Source: Cichorium intybus
Lineage: Eukaryota > Streptophyta > Magnoliopsida > Asterales > Asteraceae
Assembly (NCBI GenBank): GCA_023525715.1
Contig: CM042012.1
Coordinates: 52,286,504 to 52,350,503 of the forward strand
DNA length: 64,000 nt
Direction: 5' to 3'
Part shown: positions 22,628 to 37,079 of the stretch, one piece after another
Layout of the letters: each line of letters opens with the position of its first letter
Position numbering within the stretch: the stretch's first letter is position 1
Notes under the pieces: generated by a model
The model's input: the letters and a program-made list of their open reading frames with translations, nothing else
What the model was told of the DNA's origin: nothing
The model's database searches: none
Position numbers and translations under genes: made by a program

Positions 22628-25292
22628 TTAATATATGGCTTATATATACAAGTAGGTAAGACAGCAAAATCAATGAAATACTGCAATTTCAAAATTAAGA
22701 AATTACTTAATAATTCTAGTTTATATAGACCCACGATATCCTAATTTTTGCAAGACACTATGCACATATAAAAACTATAATAGAGAATTTAGGAATTTAT
22801 AGATGGAATGTAAACCATTATAAATAAAATTTTCTCGACATCTATTTTATTAATTGAACGGTTTGGAAATAGTTTATGTGAATAGGTAAATATGGAAAAC
22901 CAATTATAACAATAAAAGTGCATTTAGTTCGTATCTCTACATTCCACAAATGATAAATGAATTTTGTAAATACAAATTAAAACATACCAATGACTTCAAA
23001 AGGTTTACTAAGAATGCAACTCGGACACACCTTTTATTTGGAAAGCTTAATTACGACTAATTTGAGAAATATATTTTCAGTTACTTTTTGGGTAATAAAG
23101 TCAGTTCATATTTATGGTCATTTTTCTTCGATTACTAGAACATCTAGTATATATAAAATTGAACATATAAAACCCAAAGTATGACCAATAAAATGCCTTG
23201 CCATACGCCCCAAATTGGCGTTGAAGTGTGTTAAAGATACTCTCAAAGTTTGGTAAACTCCTTAAATTTAGTTCAAACCATTCCTAAGATGAACACAACC
23301 ATTTTCAACGCCTTGGCATGGTCAAATAAATTCTAAAACTATTTTATACATCCCAAATAACACTAAATTTAATCATCAAAAACTTTTACCGACAAACTAC
23401 AATAGAGATAAAAAAATTACCTTCCACATTCTTCAAGTAAGTTGAGAATTTTTTTTTTACAAATTACCACAAATAGAAATTGACATTTATTGTATTTCAT
23501 GATTTCAAACTAGATTATACATTTATGTTGATAATCGACTAATATAATCAATTCCAACACATAATCTAGGTACATAGTCCTCAAGTGAATGCCATATCAT
23601 CGTTATAAGTTTGAAATTAATCGAACGAAAAATTCAAATTTACTTGCATTTCATTTTGGATTAATAAACCTCATTTGGTATTCAAAAACACATTTCTAAA
23701 TTAATATGACAACAAATTCATGATCTATGGTCCCAAGAATATTAATTCCTCAACATAGTGTTCATAATGTCCCAAAATTCACAAGTAAACTTCAAATAAG
23801 AATTAATAGAAGAAGTTGATGATAGATTGACGAAGTATTGATGAAACCTAAATTCAAAACTCAATTAAACATCCAAACCACCAAAGGATTTTGGATTCTA
23901 GGAAGGAGCAAAACCCTAGGTTACAACTTATAAGAAAATAGGTAGTAATCTACCTTCGAATTCTTCTATGAGCCATCCATAGTTTACATTCATTAAATGT
24001 TATTAAAAATCTATTACGACGTTCTTTCAAAATTCAAATAACCAATCTCCACTTCCATCAACTCTCAAGTTCGTTCATCACAAGTGAGGTGGAAAGAGAG
24101 CTTAAGCTCTAATCATTTGTCAGTAGAGGTATTAAACCTCTTACGTTCCATTCCTTATCATTTCACCAATAATTGGTCATAACCACTAAGGAACATCCAA
24201 AGGTTGCTAAGTGAACGCTAACCTTAACTTTTTAACATTTGACTTCAAAATATAAATTAATTCCTGAAATTATTAAATTTATTTACATTTTGACCATTCT
24301 AGATTATTCTTATTACCTATTTGTTTTATTTAATTAGTTTAATGAATTTTAGATTAGCCCTAAATTTTGATGTCAAGGTCTCCCTTTGAGTTTCTTCTTA
24401 GTTTCTGTTACGCGAAAATCACAACATAATGACAATCAGTTGGTTGTTATATATAACATGTCGAAAAGTAAAAAAAGAATTCATTACCACGTGTCATTAT
24501 ATCGGTCGCTTTTACAGAGGGTAAAACTACAAAGCTTATTTTTCATCAATAGTAGAAGTATCGTAGCCATTAATTTGAACAACATAAATTGGTTTTGCAA
24601 TCCCATCGAGGCATCCTACAAATGCATAAGCTCCTAGGTTCGGGGTAATTATTTTTACAATCTACTTTGTTGTTTAAAAAGGAGAAGTACGGTAGCCATT
24701 AATTTGAACAACATAAATTTGTTTTGCAATCCCATCGAGGCATCCTACAAATGCATAAGCTTCTAGGTTCGAGTAATTATTTTTACAATCTACTTTGTTG
24801 TTTAAAAAGGAAGTACAACAGTTTATGTCCTATAGAAAATACCAAGCATATTAGAGTAAAAACTTTAATTTCTTGTTTATCTAAAGATAAAATATTTTTA
24901 TTAGCTTATGGAAATTGTCATTCATTTCTTAAGTTTCCTCGAGGTTCCCTTTTTATTTTCTACGAGGACCGGTTCATATTTTCTCGAATTTTGATTTCAC
25001 TTCAAGCTTGCAGAGCACAGTCACCATGTTTTGATAACTACAAAATTCATGGGATTTCAAATCCTTCAAAGCAAACTACTATTTGAGTTACTCATGGAAT
25101 TTAAAGGACATACTCGTATCAGAAGATATTACATAACAGAATACCATATTGTATTATTCAGAAATTATGGTTAATAGGAGTTACAATCATTTATCACTCC
25201 TTAATTTCACACTATAAATAAGAAATCAAAAGATCTCTTATATCCTTTAATTACGTATGTAACTTCTAATAAAAAAGAGATCCACATAAGTT

Positions 25293-25514
25293 TTAGCACA
25301 AGCAATGACAAAGATTGTGGTCCCATTTTCTATAATGCCAACCCTTTCCGTTACTGCAATTTTCCATGCAATATTTGTCACAATTTTGCATATCATGTAG
25401 TTTATTTGCATTACATTCCATTTTAACATCATGACAACACTTATCGGCAGCCATGAGTGGTCTCTAACATTGTGCTACATAAAACGCCAACAAAATACTT
25501 AAAAAATAATGCAT
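25293..25514 (-). pseudogene. DEFL pseudogene, array unit 5
   Basis: Shared TAG at codon 17 and Cys61Tyr; in addition Gly59, just before the gamma-core-like cysteine, is Trp. Confidence 0.82.
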
Positions 25515-28185
25515 TTAATATATGGCTTATATATACAAGTAGGTAAGACAGCAAAATCAATGAAATACTGCAATTTCAAAATTAAGAAATTACTTAATAA
25601 TTCTAGTTTATATAGACCCACGATATCCTAATTTTTGCAAGACACTATGCTCATATAAAAACTATACTAGAGAATTTAGGAATTTATAGATGGAATGTAA
25701 ACCATTATAAATAAAATTTTCTCGACATATATTTTATTAATTGAACGGTTTGGAAATAGTTTATGTGAATAGGTAAATATGGAAAACCAATTATAACAAT
25801 TAAAGTGCATTTAGTTCGTATCTCTACATTCCACAAATGATAAATGAATTTTGTAAATACAAATTAAAACATACCAATGGCTTCAAAAGGTTTACTAAGA
25901 ATGCAACTCGGACATACCTTTTATTTGGAAAGCTTAATTACGACTAATTTGAGAAATATATTTTCAGTTACTTTTTGGGTAATAAAGTCGGTTCATATTT
26001 ATGGTCATTTTTCTTCGATTACTAGAACATCTAGTATATATAAAATTGAACATATAAAACCCAAAGTATGACCAATAAAATGGCTTGCCATACGCCCCAA
26101 ATTGGCGTTGAAGTGTGTTAAAGATACTCTCAAAGTTTGGTAAACTCCTTAAATTTAGTTCAAACCATTCCTAAGATGAACACAACCATTTTCAACGCCT
26201 TGGCATGGTCAAATAAATTCTAAAACTATTTTATACATCCCAAATAACACTAAATTTAATCATCAAAAACTTTTACCGACAAACTACAATAGAGATAAAA
26301 AAAATTACCTTCCACATTCTTCAAGTAAGTTGAGAATTTTTTTTTTTTTTTTACAAATTACCACAAAGAGAAATTGACATTTATTGTATTTCATGATTTC
26401 AAACTAGATTATACATTTATGTTGATAATCGACTAATATAATCAATTCCAACACATAATCTAGGTACATAGTCCTCAAGTGAATGCCATATCATCGTTAT
26501 AAGTTTGAAATTAATCGAACGAAAAATTCAAATTTACTTGCATTTCATTTTGGATTAATAAACCTCATTTGGTATTCAAAAACACATTTCTAAATTAATA
26601 TGACAACAAATTCATGATCTATGGTCCCAAGAATATTAATTCCTCAACATAGTGTTCATAATGTCCCAAAATTCACAAGTAAACTTCAAATAAGAATTAG
26701 TAGAAGAAGTTGATGATAGATTGACGAAGTATTGATGAAACCTAAATTCAAAACTCAATTAAACATCCAAACCACCAAAGGATTTTGGATTCTAGGAAGG
26801 AGCAAAACCCTAGGTTACAACTTATAAGAAAATAGGTAGTAATCTACCTTCGAATTCTTCTATGAGCCATCCATAGTTTACAATCATTAAATGTTATTAA
26901 AAATCTATTACGACGTTCTTTCAAAATTCAAATAACCAATCTCCACTTCCATCAACTCTCAAGTTCGTTCATCACAAGTGAGGTGGAAAGAGAGCTTAAG
27001 CTCTAATCATTTGTCAGTAGAGGTATTAAACCTCTTACGTTCCATTCCTTATCATTTGACAATAATTGGTCATAACCACTAAGGAACATCCAAAGGTTGC
27101 TAAGTGAACGCTAACCTTAACTTTTTAACATTTGACTTCAAAATATAAATTAATTCCTGAAATTATTAAATTTATTTACATTTTGACCATTCTAGATTAT
27201 TCTTATTACCTATTTGTTTTATTTAATTAGTTTAATGAATTTTAGATTAGCCCTAAATTTTGATGTCAAGGTCTCCCTTTGAGTTTCTTCTTAGTTTCTG
27301 TTACGCGAAAATCACAACATAATGACAATCAGTTGGTTGTTATATATAACATGTCGAAAAGTAAAAAAAGAATTCATTACCACGTGTCGTTATATCGGTC
27401 GCTTTTACCGAGGGTAAAACTACAAAGCTTATTTTTCATCAATAGTAGAAGTATCGTAGCCATTAATTTGAACAACATAAATTGGTTTTGCAATCCCATC
27501 GAGGCATCCTACAAATGCATAAGCTCCTAGGTTCGGGGTAATTATTTTTACAATCTACTTTGTTGTTTAAAAAGTAGAAGTACGGTAGCCATTAATTTGA
27601 ACAACATAAATTTGTTTTGCAATCCCATCGAGGCATCCTACAAATGCATAAGCTTCTAGGTTCGAGTAATTATTTTTACAATCTACTTTGTTGTTTAAAA
27701 AGGAAGTACAACAGTTTATGTCCTATAGAAAATACCAAGCATATTAGAGTAAAAACTTTAATTTCTTGTTTATCTAAAGATAAAATATTTTTATTAGCTT
27801 ATGGAAATTGTCATTCATTTCTTAAGTTTCCTTGAGGTTCCCTTTTTATTTTCTACCAGGACCGGTTCATATTTTCTCGAATTTTGATTTCACTTCAAGC
27901 TTGCAGAGCACAGTCACCATGTTTTGATAACTACAAAATTCATGGGATTTCAAATCCTTCAAAGCAAACTACTATTTGAGTTACTCATGGAATTTAAAGG
28001 ACATACTCGTATCAGAAGATATTACATAACAGAATACCATATTGTATTATTCAAAAATTATGGTTAATAGGAGTTACAATCATTTATCACTCCTTAATTT
28101 CACACTATAAATAAGAAATCAAAAGATCTCTTATATCCTTTAATTACGTATGTAACTTCTAATAAAAAAGAGATCCACATAAGTT

Positions 28186-28407
28186 TTAGCACAGGCAATG
28201 ACAAAGATTGTGGTCCCATTTTCTATAATGCCCACCCTTTCCGTTACTGCAATTTTCCATGCAATATTTGTCACAATTTTGCATATCATGTAGTTTATTT
28301 GCATTACATTCCATTTTAACATCATGACAACACTTATCGGCAGCCATGAGTGGTCTCTAACATTGTGCTACATAAAACGCCAACAAAATACTTAAAAAAT
28401 AATGCAT
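28186..28407 (-). pseudogene. DEFL pseudogene, array unit 6
   Basis: Array consensus: TAG at codon 17, Cys61Tyr, no further coding change noticed. Confidence 0.82.
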
Positions 28408-31077
28408 TTAATATATGGCTTATATATACAAGTAGGTAAGACAGCAAAATCAATGAAATACTGTAATTTCAAAATTAAGAAATTACTTAATAATTCTAGT
28501 TTATATAGACCCACGATATCCTAATTTTTGCAAGACACTATGCACATATAAAAACTATAATAGAGAATTTAGGAACTTATAGATGGAATGTAAACCATTA
28601 TAAATAAAATTTTCTCGACATATATTTTATTAATTGAACGGTTTGGAAATAGTTTATGTGAATAGGTAAATATGGAAAACCAATTATAACAATTACAGTG
28701 CATTTAGTTCGTATCTCTACATTCCACAAATGATAAATGAATTTTGTAAATACAAATTAAAACATACCAATGGCTTCAAAAGGTTTACTAAGAATGCAAC
28801 TCGGACATACCTTTTATTTGGAAAGCTTAATTACGACTAATTTGAGAAATATATTTTCAGTTACTTTTTGGGTAATAAAGTCGGTTCATATTTATGGTCA
28901 TTTTTCTTCGATTACTAGAACATCTAGTATATATAAAATTGAACATATAAAACCCAAAGTATGACCAATAAAATGGCTTGCCATACGCCCCAAATTGGCG
29001 TTGAAGTGTGTTAAAGATACTCTCAAAGTTTGGTAAACTCCTTAAATTTAGTTCAAACCATTCCTAAGATGAACACAACCATTTTCAACGCCTTGGCATG
29101 GTCAAATAAATTCTAAAACTATTTTATACATCCCAAATAACACTAAATTTAATCATCAAAAACTTTTACCGACAAACTACAATAGAGATAAAAAAAATTA
29201 CCTTCCACATTCTTCAAGTAAGTTGAGAATTTTTTTTGTTTTTACAAATTACCACAAATAGAAATTGACATTTATTGTATTTCATGATTTCAAACTAGAT
29301 TATACATTTATGTTGATAATCGACTAATATAATCAATTCCAACACATAATCTAGGTACATAGTCCTCAAGTGAATGCCATATCATTGTTATAAGTTTGAA
29401 ATTAATCGAACGAAAAATTCAAATTTACTTGCATTTCATTTTGGATTAATAAACCTCATTTGGTATTCAAAAACACATTTCTAAATTAATATGACAACAA
29501 ATTCATGATCTATGGACCCCAGAATATTAATTCCTCAACATAGTGTTCATAATGTCCCAAAATTCACAAGTAAACTTCAAATAAGAATTAGTAGAAGAAG
29601 TTGATGATAGATTGACGAAGTATTGATGAAACCTAAATTCAAAACTCAATTAAACATCCAAACCACCAAAGGATTTTGGATTCTAGGAAGGAGCAAAACC
29701 CTAGGTTACAACTTATAAGAAAATAGGTAGTAATCTACCTTTGAATTCTTCTATGAGCCATCCATAGTTTACAATCATTAAATGTTATTAAAAATCTATT
29801 ACGACGTTCTTTCGAAATTCAAATAACCAATCTCCACTTCCATCAACTCTCAAGTTCGTTCATCACAAGTGAGGTGGAAAGAGAGCTTAAGCTCTAATCA
29901 TTTGTCAGTAGAGGTATTAAACCTCTTACGTTCCATTCCTTATCATTTGACCAATAATTGGTCATAACCACTAAGGAACATCTAAAGGTTGCTAAGTGAA
30001 CGCTAACATTAACTTTTTAACATTTGACTTCAAAATGTAAATTAATTCCTGAAATTATTAAATTTATTTACATTTTGACCATTCTAGATTATTCTTATTA
30101 CCTATTTGTTTTATTTAATTAGTTTAATGAATTTTAGATTAGCCCTAAATTTTGATGTCAAGGTCTCCCTTTGAGTTTCTTCTTAGTTTCTGTTACGCGA
30201 AAATCACAACATAATGACAATCAGTTGGTTGTTATATATAACATGTCGAAAAGTAAAAAAAGAATTCATTACCACGTGTCGTTATATCGGTCGCTTTTAC
30301 CGAGGGTAAAACTACAAAGCTTATTTTTCATCGGTAGTAGAAGTATCGTAGCCATTAATTTGAACAACATAAATTGGTTTTGCAATCCCATCGAGGCATC
30401 CTACAAATGCATAAGCTCCTAGGTTCGGGGTAATTATTTTTACAATCTACTTTGTTGTTTAAAAAGTAGAAGTACGGTAGCCATTAATTTGAACAACATA
30501 AATTTGTTTTGCAATCCCATCGAGGCATCCTACAAATGCATAAGCTTCTAGGTTCGAGTAATTATTTTTACAATCTACTTTGTTGTTTAAAAAGGAAGTA
30601 CAACGGTTTATGTCCTATAGAAAATACCAAGCATATTAGAGTAAAAACTTTAATTTCTTGTTTATCTAAAGATAAAATATTTTTATTAGCTTATGGAAAT
30701 TGTCATTCATTTCTTAAGTTTCCTTGAGGTTCCCTTTTTATTTTCTACTAGGACCGGTTCATATTTTCTCGAATTTTGATTTCACTTCAAGCTTGCAGAG
30801 CACAGTCACCATGTTTTGATAACTACAAAATTCATGGGATTTCAAATCCTTCAAAGCAAACTACTATTTGAGTTACTCATGGAATTTAAAGGACATACTC
30901 GTATCAGAAGATATTACATAACAGAATACCATATTGTATTATTCAGAAATTATGGTTAATAGGAGTTACAATCATTTATCACTCCTTAATTTCACACTAT
31001 AAATAAGAAATCAAAAGATCTCTTATATCCTTTAATTACGTATGTAACTTCTAATAAAAAAGAGATCCACATAAGTT

Positions 31078-31299
31078 TTAGCACAGGCAATGACAAAGAT
31101 TGTGGTCCCATTTTCTATAATGCCCACCCTTTCCGTTACTGCAATTTTCCATGCAATATTTGTCACAATTTTGCATATCATGTAGTTTATTTGCATTACA
31201 TTCCATTTTAACATCATGACAACACTTATCGGCAGCCATGAGTGGTCTCTAACATTGTGCTACATAAAACGCCAACAAAATACTTAAAAAATAATGCAT
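31078..31299 (-). pseudogene. DEFL pseudogene, array unit 7
   Basis: Array consensus: TAG at codon 17, Cys61Tyr, no further coding change noticed. Confidence 0.82.
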
Positions 31300-33966
31300 T
31301 TAATATATGGCTTATATATACAAGTTGGTAAGACAGCAAAATCAATGAAATACTGCAATTTCAAAATTAAGAAATTACTTAATAATTCTAGTTTATATAG
31401 ACCCACGATATCCTAATTTTTGCAAGACACTATGCACATATAAAAACTATAATAGAGAATTTAGGAATTTATAGATGGAATGTAAACCATTATAAATAAA
31501 ATTTTCTCGACATATATTTTATTAATTGAACGGTTTGGAAATAGTTTATGTGAATAGGTAAATATGGAAAACCAATTATAACAATTACAGTGCATTTAGT
31601 TCGTATCTCTACATTCCACAAATGATAAATGAATTTTGTAAATACAAATTAAAACATACCAATGGCTTCAAAAGGTTTACTAAGAATGCAACTCGGACAT
31701 ACCTTTTATTTGGAAAGCTTAATTACGACTAATTTGAGAAATATATTTTCAGTTACTTTTTGGGTAATAAAGTCGAGTTCATATGTATGGTCATTTTTCT
31801 TCGATTACTAGAACATCTAGTATATATAAAATTGAACATATAAAACCCAAAGTATGACCAATAAAATGGCTTGCCATACGCCCCAAATTGGCGTTGAAGT
31901 GTGTTAAAGATACTCTCAAAGTTTGGTAAACTCCTTAAATTTAGTTCAAACCATTCCTAAGATGAACACAACCATTTTCAACGCCTTGGCATGGTCAAAT
32001 AAATTCTAAAACTATTTTATACATCCCAAATAACACTAAATTTAATCATCAAAAATTTTACCGACAAACTACAATAGAGATAAAAAAAATTACCTTCCAC
32101 ATTCTTCAAGTAAGTTGAGAATTTTTTGTTTTTAAAAATTACCACAAATAGAAATTGACATTTATTGTATTTCATGATTTCAAACTAGATTATACATTTA
32201 TGTTGATAATCGACTAATATAATCAATTCCAACACATAATCTAGGTACATAGTCCTCAAGTGAATGCCATATCATCGTTATAAGTTTGAAATTAATCGAA
32301 CGAAAAATTCAAATTTACTTGCATTTCATTTTGGATTAATAAACCTCATTTGGTATTCAAAAACACATTTCTAAATTAATATGACAACAAATTCATGATC
32401 TATGGTCCCCAGAATATTAATTCCTCAACATAGTGTTCATAATGTCCCAAAATTCACAAGTAAACTTCAAATAAGAATTAGTAGAAGAAGTTGATGATAG
32501 ATTGACGAAGTATTGATGAAACCTAAATTCAAAACTCAATTAAACATCCAAACCACCAAAGGATTTTGGATTCTAGGAAGGAGCAAAACCCTAGGTTACA
32601 ACTTATAAGAAAATAGGTAGTAATCTACCTTTGAATTCTTCTATGAGCCATCCATAGTTTACAATCATTAAATGTTATTAAAAATATATTACGACGTTCT
32701 TTCAAAAGTCAAATAACCAATCTCCACTTCCATCAACTCTCAAGTTCGTTCATCACAAGTGAGGTGGAAAGAGAGCTTAAGCTCTAATCATTTGTCAGTA
32801 GAGGTATTAAACCTCTTACGTTCCATTCCTTATCATTTGACCAATAATTGGTCATAACCACTAAGGAACATCCAAAGGTTGCTAAGTGAACGCTAACCTT
32901 AACTTTTTAACATTTGACTTCAAAATAAAAATTAATTCCTGAAATTATTAAATTTTTTACATTTTGACCATTCTAGATTATTCTTATTACCTATTTGTTT
33001 TATTTAATTAGTTTAATGAATTTTAGATTAGCCCTAAATTTTGATGTCAAGGTCTCCCTTTGAGTTTCTTCTTAGTTTCTGTTACGCGAAAATCACAACA
33101 TAATGACAATCAGTTGGTTGTTATATATAACATGTCGAAAAGTAAAAAAAGAATTCATTAACACGTGTCGTTATATCGGTCGCTTTTACCGAGGGTAAAA
33201 CTACAAAGCTTACTTTTCATCAATAGTAGAAGTATCGTAGCCATTAATTTGAACAACATAAATTGGTTTTGCAATCCCATCGAGGCATCCTACAAATGCA
33301 TAAGCTCCTAGGTTCGGGGTAATTATTTTTACAATCTACTTTGTTGTTTAAAAAGTAGAAGTACGGTAGCCATTAATTTGAACAACATAAATTTGTTTTG
33401 CAATCCCATCGAGGCATCCTACAAATGCATAAGCTTCTAGGTTCGAGTAATTATTTTTACAATCTACTTTGTTGTTTAAAAAGGAAGTACAACAGTTTAT
33501 GTCCTATAGAAAATACCAAGCATATTAGAGTAAAAACTTTAATTTCTTGTTTATCTAAAGATAAAATATTTTTATTAGCTTATGGAAATTGTCATTCATT
33601 TCTTAAGTTTCCTTGAGGTTCCCTTTTTATTTTCTACCAGGACCGGTTCATATTTTCTCGAATTTTGATTTCACTTCAAGCTTGCAGAGCACAGTCACCA
33701 TGTTTTGATAACTACAAAATTCATGGGATTTCAAATCCTTCAAAGCAAACTACTATTTGAGTTACTCATGGAATTTAAAGGACATACTCGTATCAGAAGA
33801 TATTACATAACAGAATACCATATTGTATTATTCAAAAATTATGGTTAATAGGAGTTACAATCATTTATCACTCCTTAATTTCACACTATAAATAAGAAAT
33901 CAAAAGATCTCTTATATCCTTTAATTACGTATGTAACTTCTAATAAAAAAGAGATCCACATAAGTT

Positions 33967-34188
33967 TTAGCACAGGCAATGACAAAGATTGTGGTCCCAT
34001 TTTCTATAATGCCCACCCTTTCCGTTACTGCAATTTTCCATGCAATATTTGTCACAATTTTGCATATCATGTAGTTTATTTGCATTACATTCCATTTTAA
34101 CATCATGACAACACTTATCGGCAGCCATGAGTGGTCTCTAACATTGTGCTACATAAAACGCCAACAAAATACTTAAAAAATAATGCAT
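33967..34188 (-). pseudogene. DEFL pseudogene, array unit 8
   Basis: Array consensus: TAG at codon 17, Cys61Tyr. The surrounding unit is a mosaic sharing linked variants with units 13, 6 and 7. Confidence 0.82.
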
Positions 34189-36857
34189 TTAATATATGGC
34201 TTATATATACAAGTAGGTAAGACAGCAAAATCAATGAAATACTGTAATTTCAAAATTAAGAAATTACTTAATAATTCTAGTTTATATAGACCCACGATAT
34301 CCTAATTTTTGCAAGACACTATGCACATATAAAAACTATAATTGAGAATTTAGGAACTTATAGATGGAATGTAAACCATTATAAATAAAATTTTCTCGAC
34401 ATATATTTTATTAATTGAACGGTTTGGAAATAGTTTATGTGAATAGGTAAATATGGAAAACCAATTATAACAATTACAGTGCATTTAGTTCGTATCTCTA
34501 CATTCCACAAATGATAAATGAATTTTGTAAATACAAATTAAAACATACCAATGGCTTCAAAAGGTTTACTAAGAATGCAACTCAGACATACCTTTTATTT
34601 GGAAAGCTTAATTACGACTAATTTGAGAAATATATTTTCAGTTACTTTTTGGGTAATAAAGTCGAGTTCATATGTATGGTCATTTTTTTTCGATTACTAG
34701 AACATCTAGTATATATAAAATTGAACATATAAAACCCAAAGTATGACCAATAAAATGGCTTGCCATACGCCCCAAATTGGCGTTGAAGTGTGTTAAAGAT
34801 ACTCTCAAAGTTTGGTAAACTCCTTAAATTTAGTTCAAACCATTCCTAAGATGAACACAACCATTTTCAACGCCTTGGCATGGTCAAATAAATTCTAAAA
34901 CTATTTTATACATCCCAAATAACACTAAATTTAATCATCAAAAACTTTTACCGACAAACTACAATAGAGATAAAAAAAATTACCTTCCACATTCTTCAAG
35001 TAAGTTGAGAATTTTTTTTTTTTACAAATTACCACAAATAGAAATTGACATTTATTGTATTTCATGATTTCAAACTAGATTATACATTTATGTTGATAAT
35101 CGACTAATATAATCAATTCCAACACATAATCTAGGTACATAGTCCTCAAGTGAATGCCATATCATCGTTATAAGTTTGAAATTAATCGAACGAAAAATTC
35201 AAATTTACTTGCATTTCATTTTGGATTAATAAACCTCATTTGGTATTCAAAAACACATTTCTAAATTAATATGACAACAAATTCATGATCTATGGTCCCA
35301 AGAATATTAATTCCTCAACATAGTGTTCATAATGTCCCAAAATTCACAAGTAAACTTCAAATAAGAATTAGTAGAAGAAGTTGATGATAGATTGACGAAG
35401 TTTTGATGAAACCTAAATTCAAAACTCAATTAAACATCCAAACCACCAAACGATTTTGGATTCTAGGAAGGAGCAAAACCCTAGGTTACAACTTATAAGA
35501 AAATAGGTAGTAATCTACCTTCGAATTCTTCTATGAGCCATGCATAGTTTACAATCATTAAATGTTATTAAAAATATATTACGACGTTCTTTCAAAATTC
35601 AAATAACCAATCTCCACTTCCATCAACTCTCAAGTTCGTTCATCACAAGTGAGGTGGAAAGAGAGCTTAAGCTCTAATCATTTGTCAGTAGAGGTATTAA
35701 ACCTCTTACGTTCCATTCCTTATCATTTGACCAATAATTGGTCATAACCACTAAGGAACATCCAAAGGTTGCTAAGTGAACGCTAACCTTAACTTTTTAA
35801 CATTTGACTTCAAAATATAAATTAATTCCTGAAATTATTAAATTTATTTACATTTTGACCATTCTAGATTATTCTTATTACCTATTTGTTTTATTTAATT
35901 AGTTTAATGAATTTTAGATTAGCCCTAAATTTTGATGTCAAGGTCTCCCTTTGAGTTTCTTCTTAGTTTCTATTACGCGAAAATCACAACATAATGACTA
36001 TCAGTTGGTTGTTATATATAACATGTCGAAAAGTAAAAAAAGAATTCATCACCACGTGTCGTTATATCGGTCGCTTTTACCGAGGGTAAAACTACAAAGC
36101 TTATTTTTCATCAATAGTAGAAGTATCGTAGCCATTAATTTGAACAACATAAATTGGTTTTGCAATCCCATCGAGGCATCCTACAAATGCATAAGCTCCT
36201 AGGTTCGGGGTAATTATTTTTACAATCTACTTTGTTGTTTAAAAAGTAGAAGTACGGTAGCCATTAATTTGAACAACATAAATTTGTTTTGCAATCCCAT
36301 CGAGGCATCCTACAAATGCATAAGCTTCTAGGTTCGATTAATTATTTTTACAATCTACTTTGTTGTTTAAAAAGGAAGTACAACAGTTTATGTCCTATAG
36401 AAAATACCAAGCATATTAGAGTAAAAACTTTAATTTCTTGTTTATCTAAAGATAAAATATTTTTATTAGCTTATGGAAATTGTCATTCATTTCTTAAGTT
36501 TCCTTGAGGTTCCCTTTTTATTTTCTACTAGGACCGGTTCATATTTTCTCGAATTTTGATTTCACTTCAAGTTTGCAGAGCACAGTCACCATGTTTTGAT
36601 AACTACAAAATTCATGGGATTTCAAATCCTTCAAAGCAAACTACTATTTGAGTTACTCATGGAATTTAAAGGACATACTCGTATCAGAAGATATTACATA
36701 ACAGAATACCATATTGTATTATTCAGAAATTATGGTTAATAGGAGTTACAATCATTTATCACTCCTTAATTTCACACTATAAATAAGAAATCAAAAGATC
36801 TCTTATATCCTTTAATTACGTATGTAACTTCTAATAAAAAAGAGATCCACATAAGTT

Positions 36858-37079
36858 TTAGCACAGGCAATGACAAAGATTGTGGTCCCATTTTCTATAA
36901 TGCCCACCCTTTCCGTTACTGCAATTTTCCATGTAATATTTGTCACAATTTTGCATATCATGTAGTTTATTTGCATTACATTCCATTTTAACATCATGAC
37001 AACACTTATCGGCAGCCATGAGTGGTCTTTAACATTGTGCTACATAAAACGCCAACAAAATACTTAAAAAATAATGCAT
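36858..37079 (-). pseudogene. DEFL pseudogene, array unit 9
   Basis: Codon 17 is TAA here, not TAG, and Cys49 is Tyr in addition to Cys61Tyr, so this copy has drifted beyond the array consensus. Confidence 0.82.
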
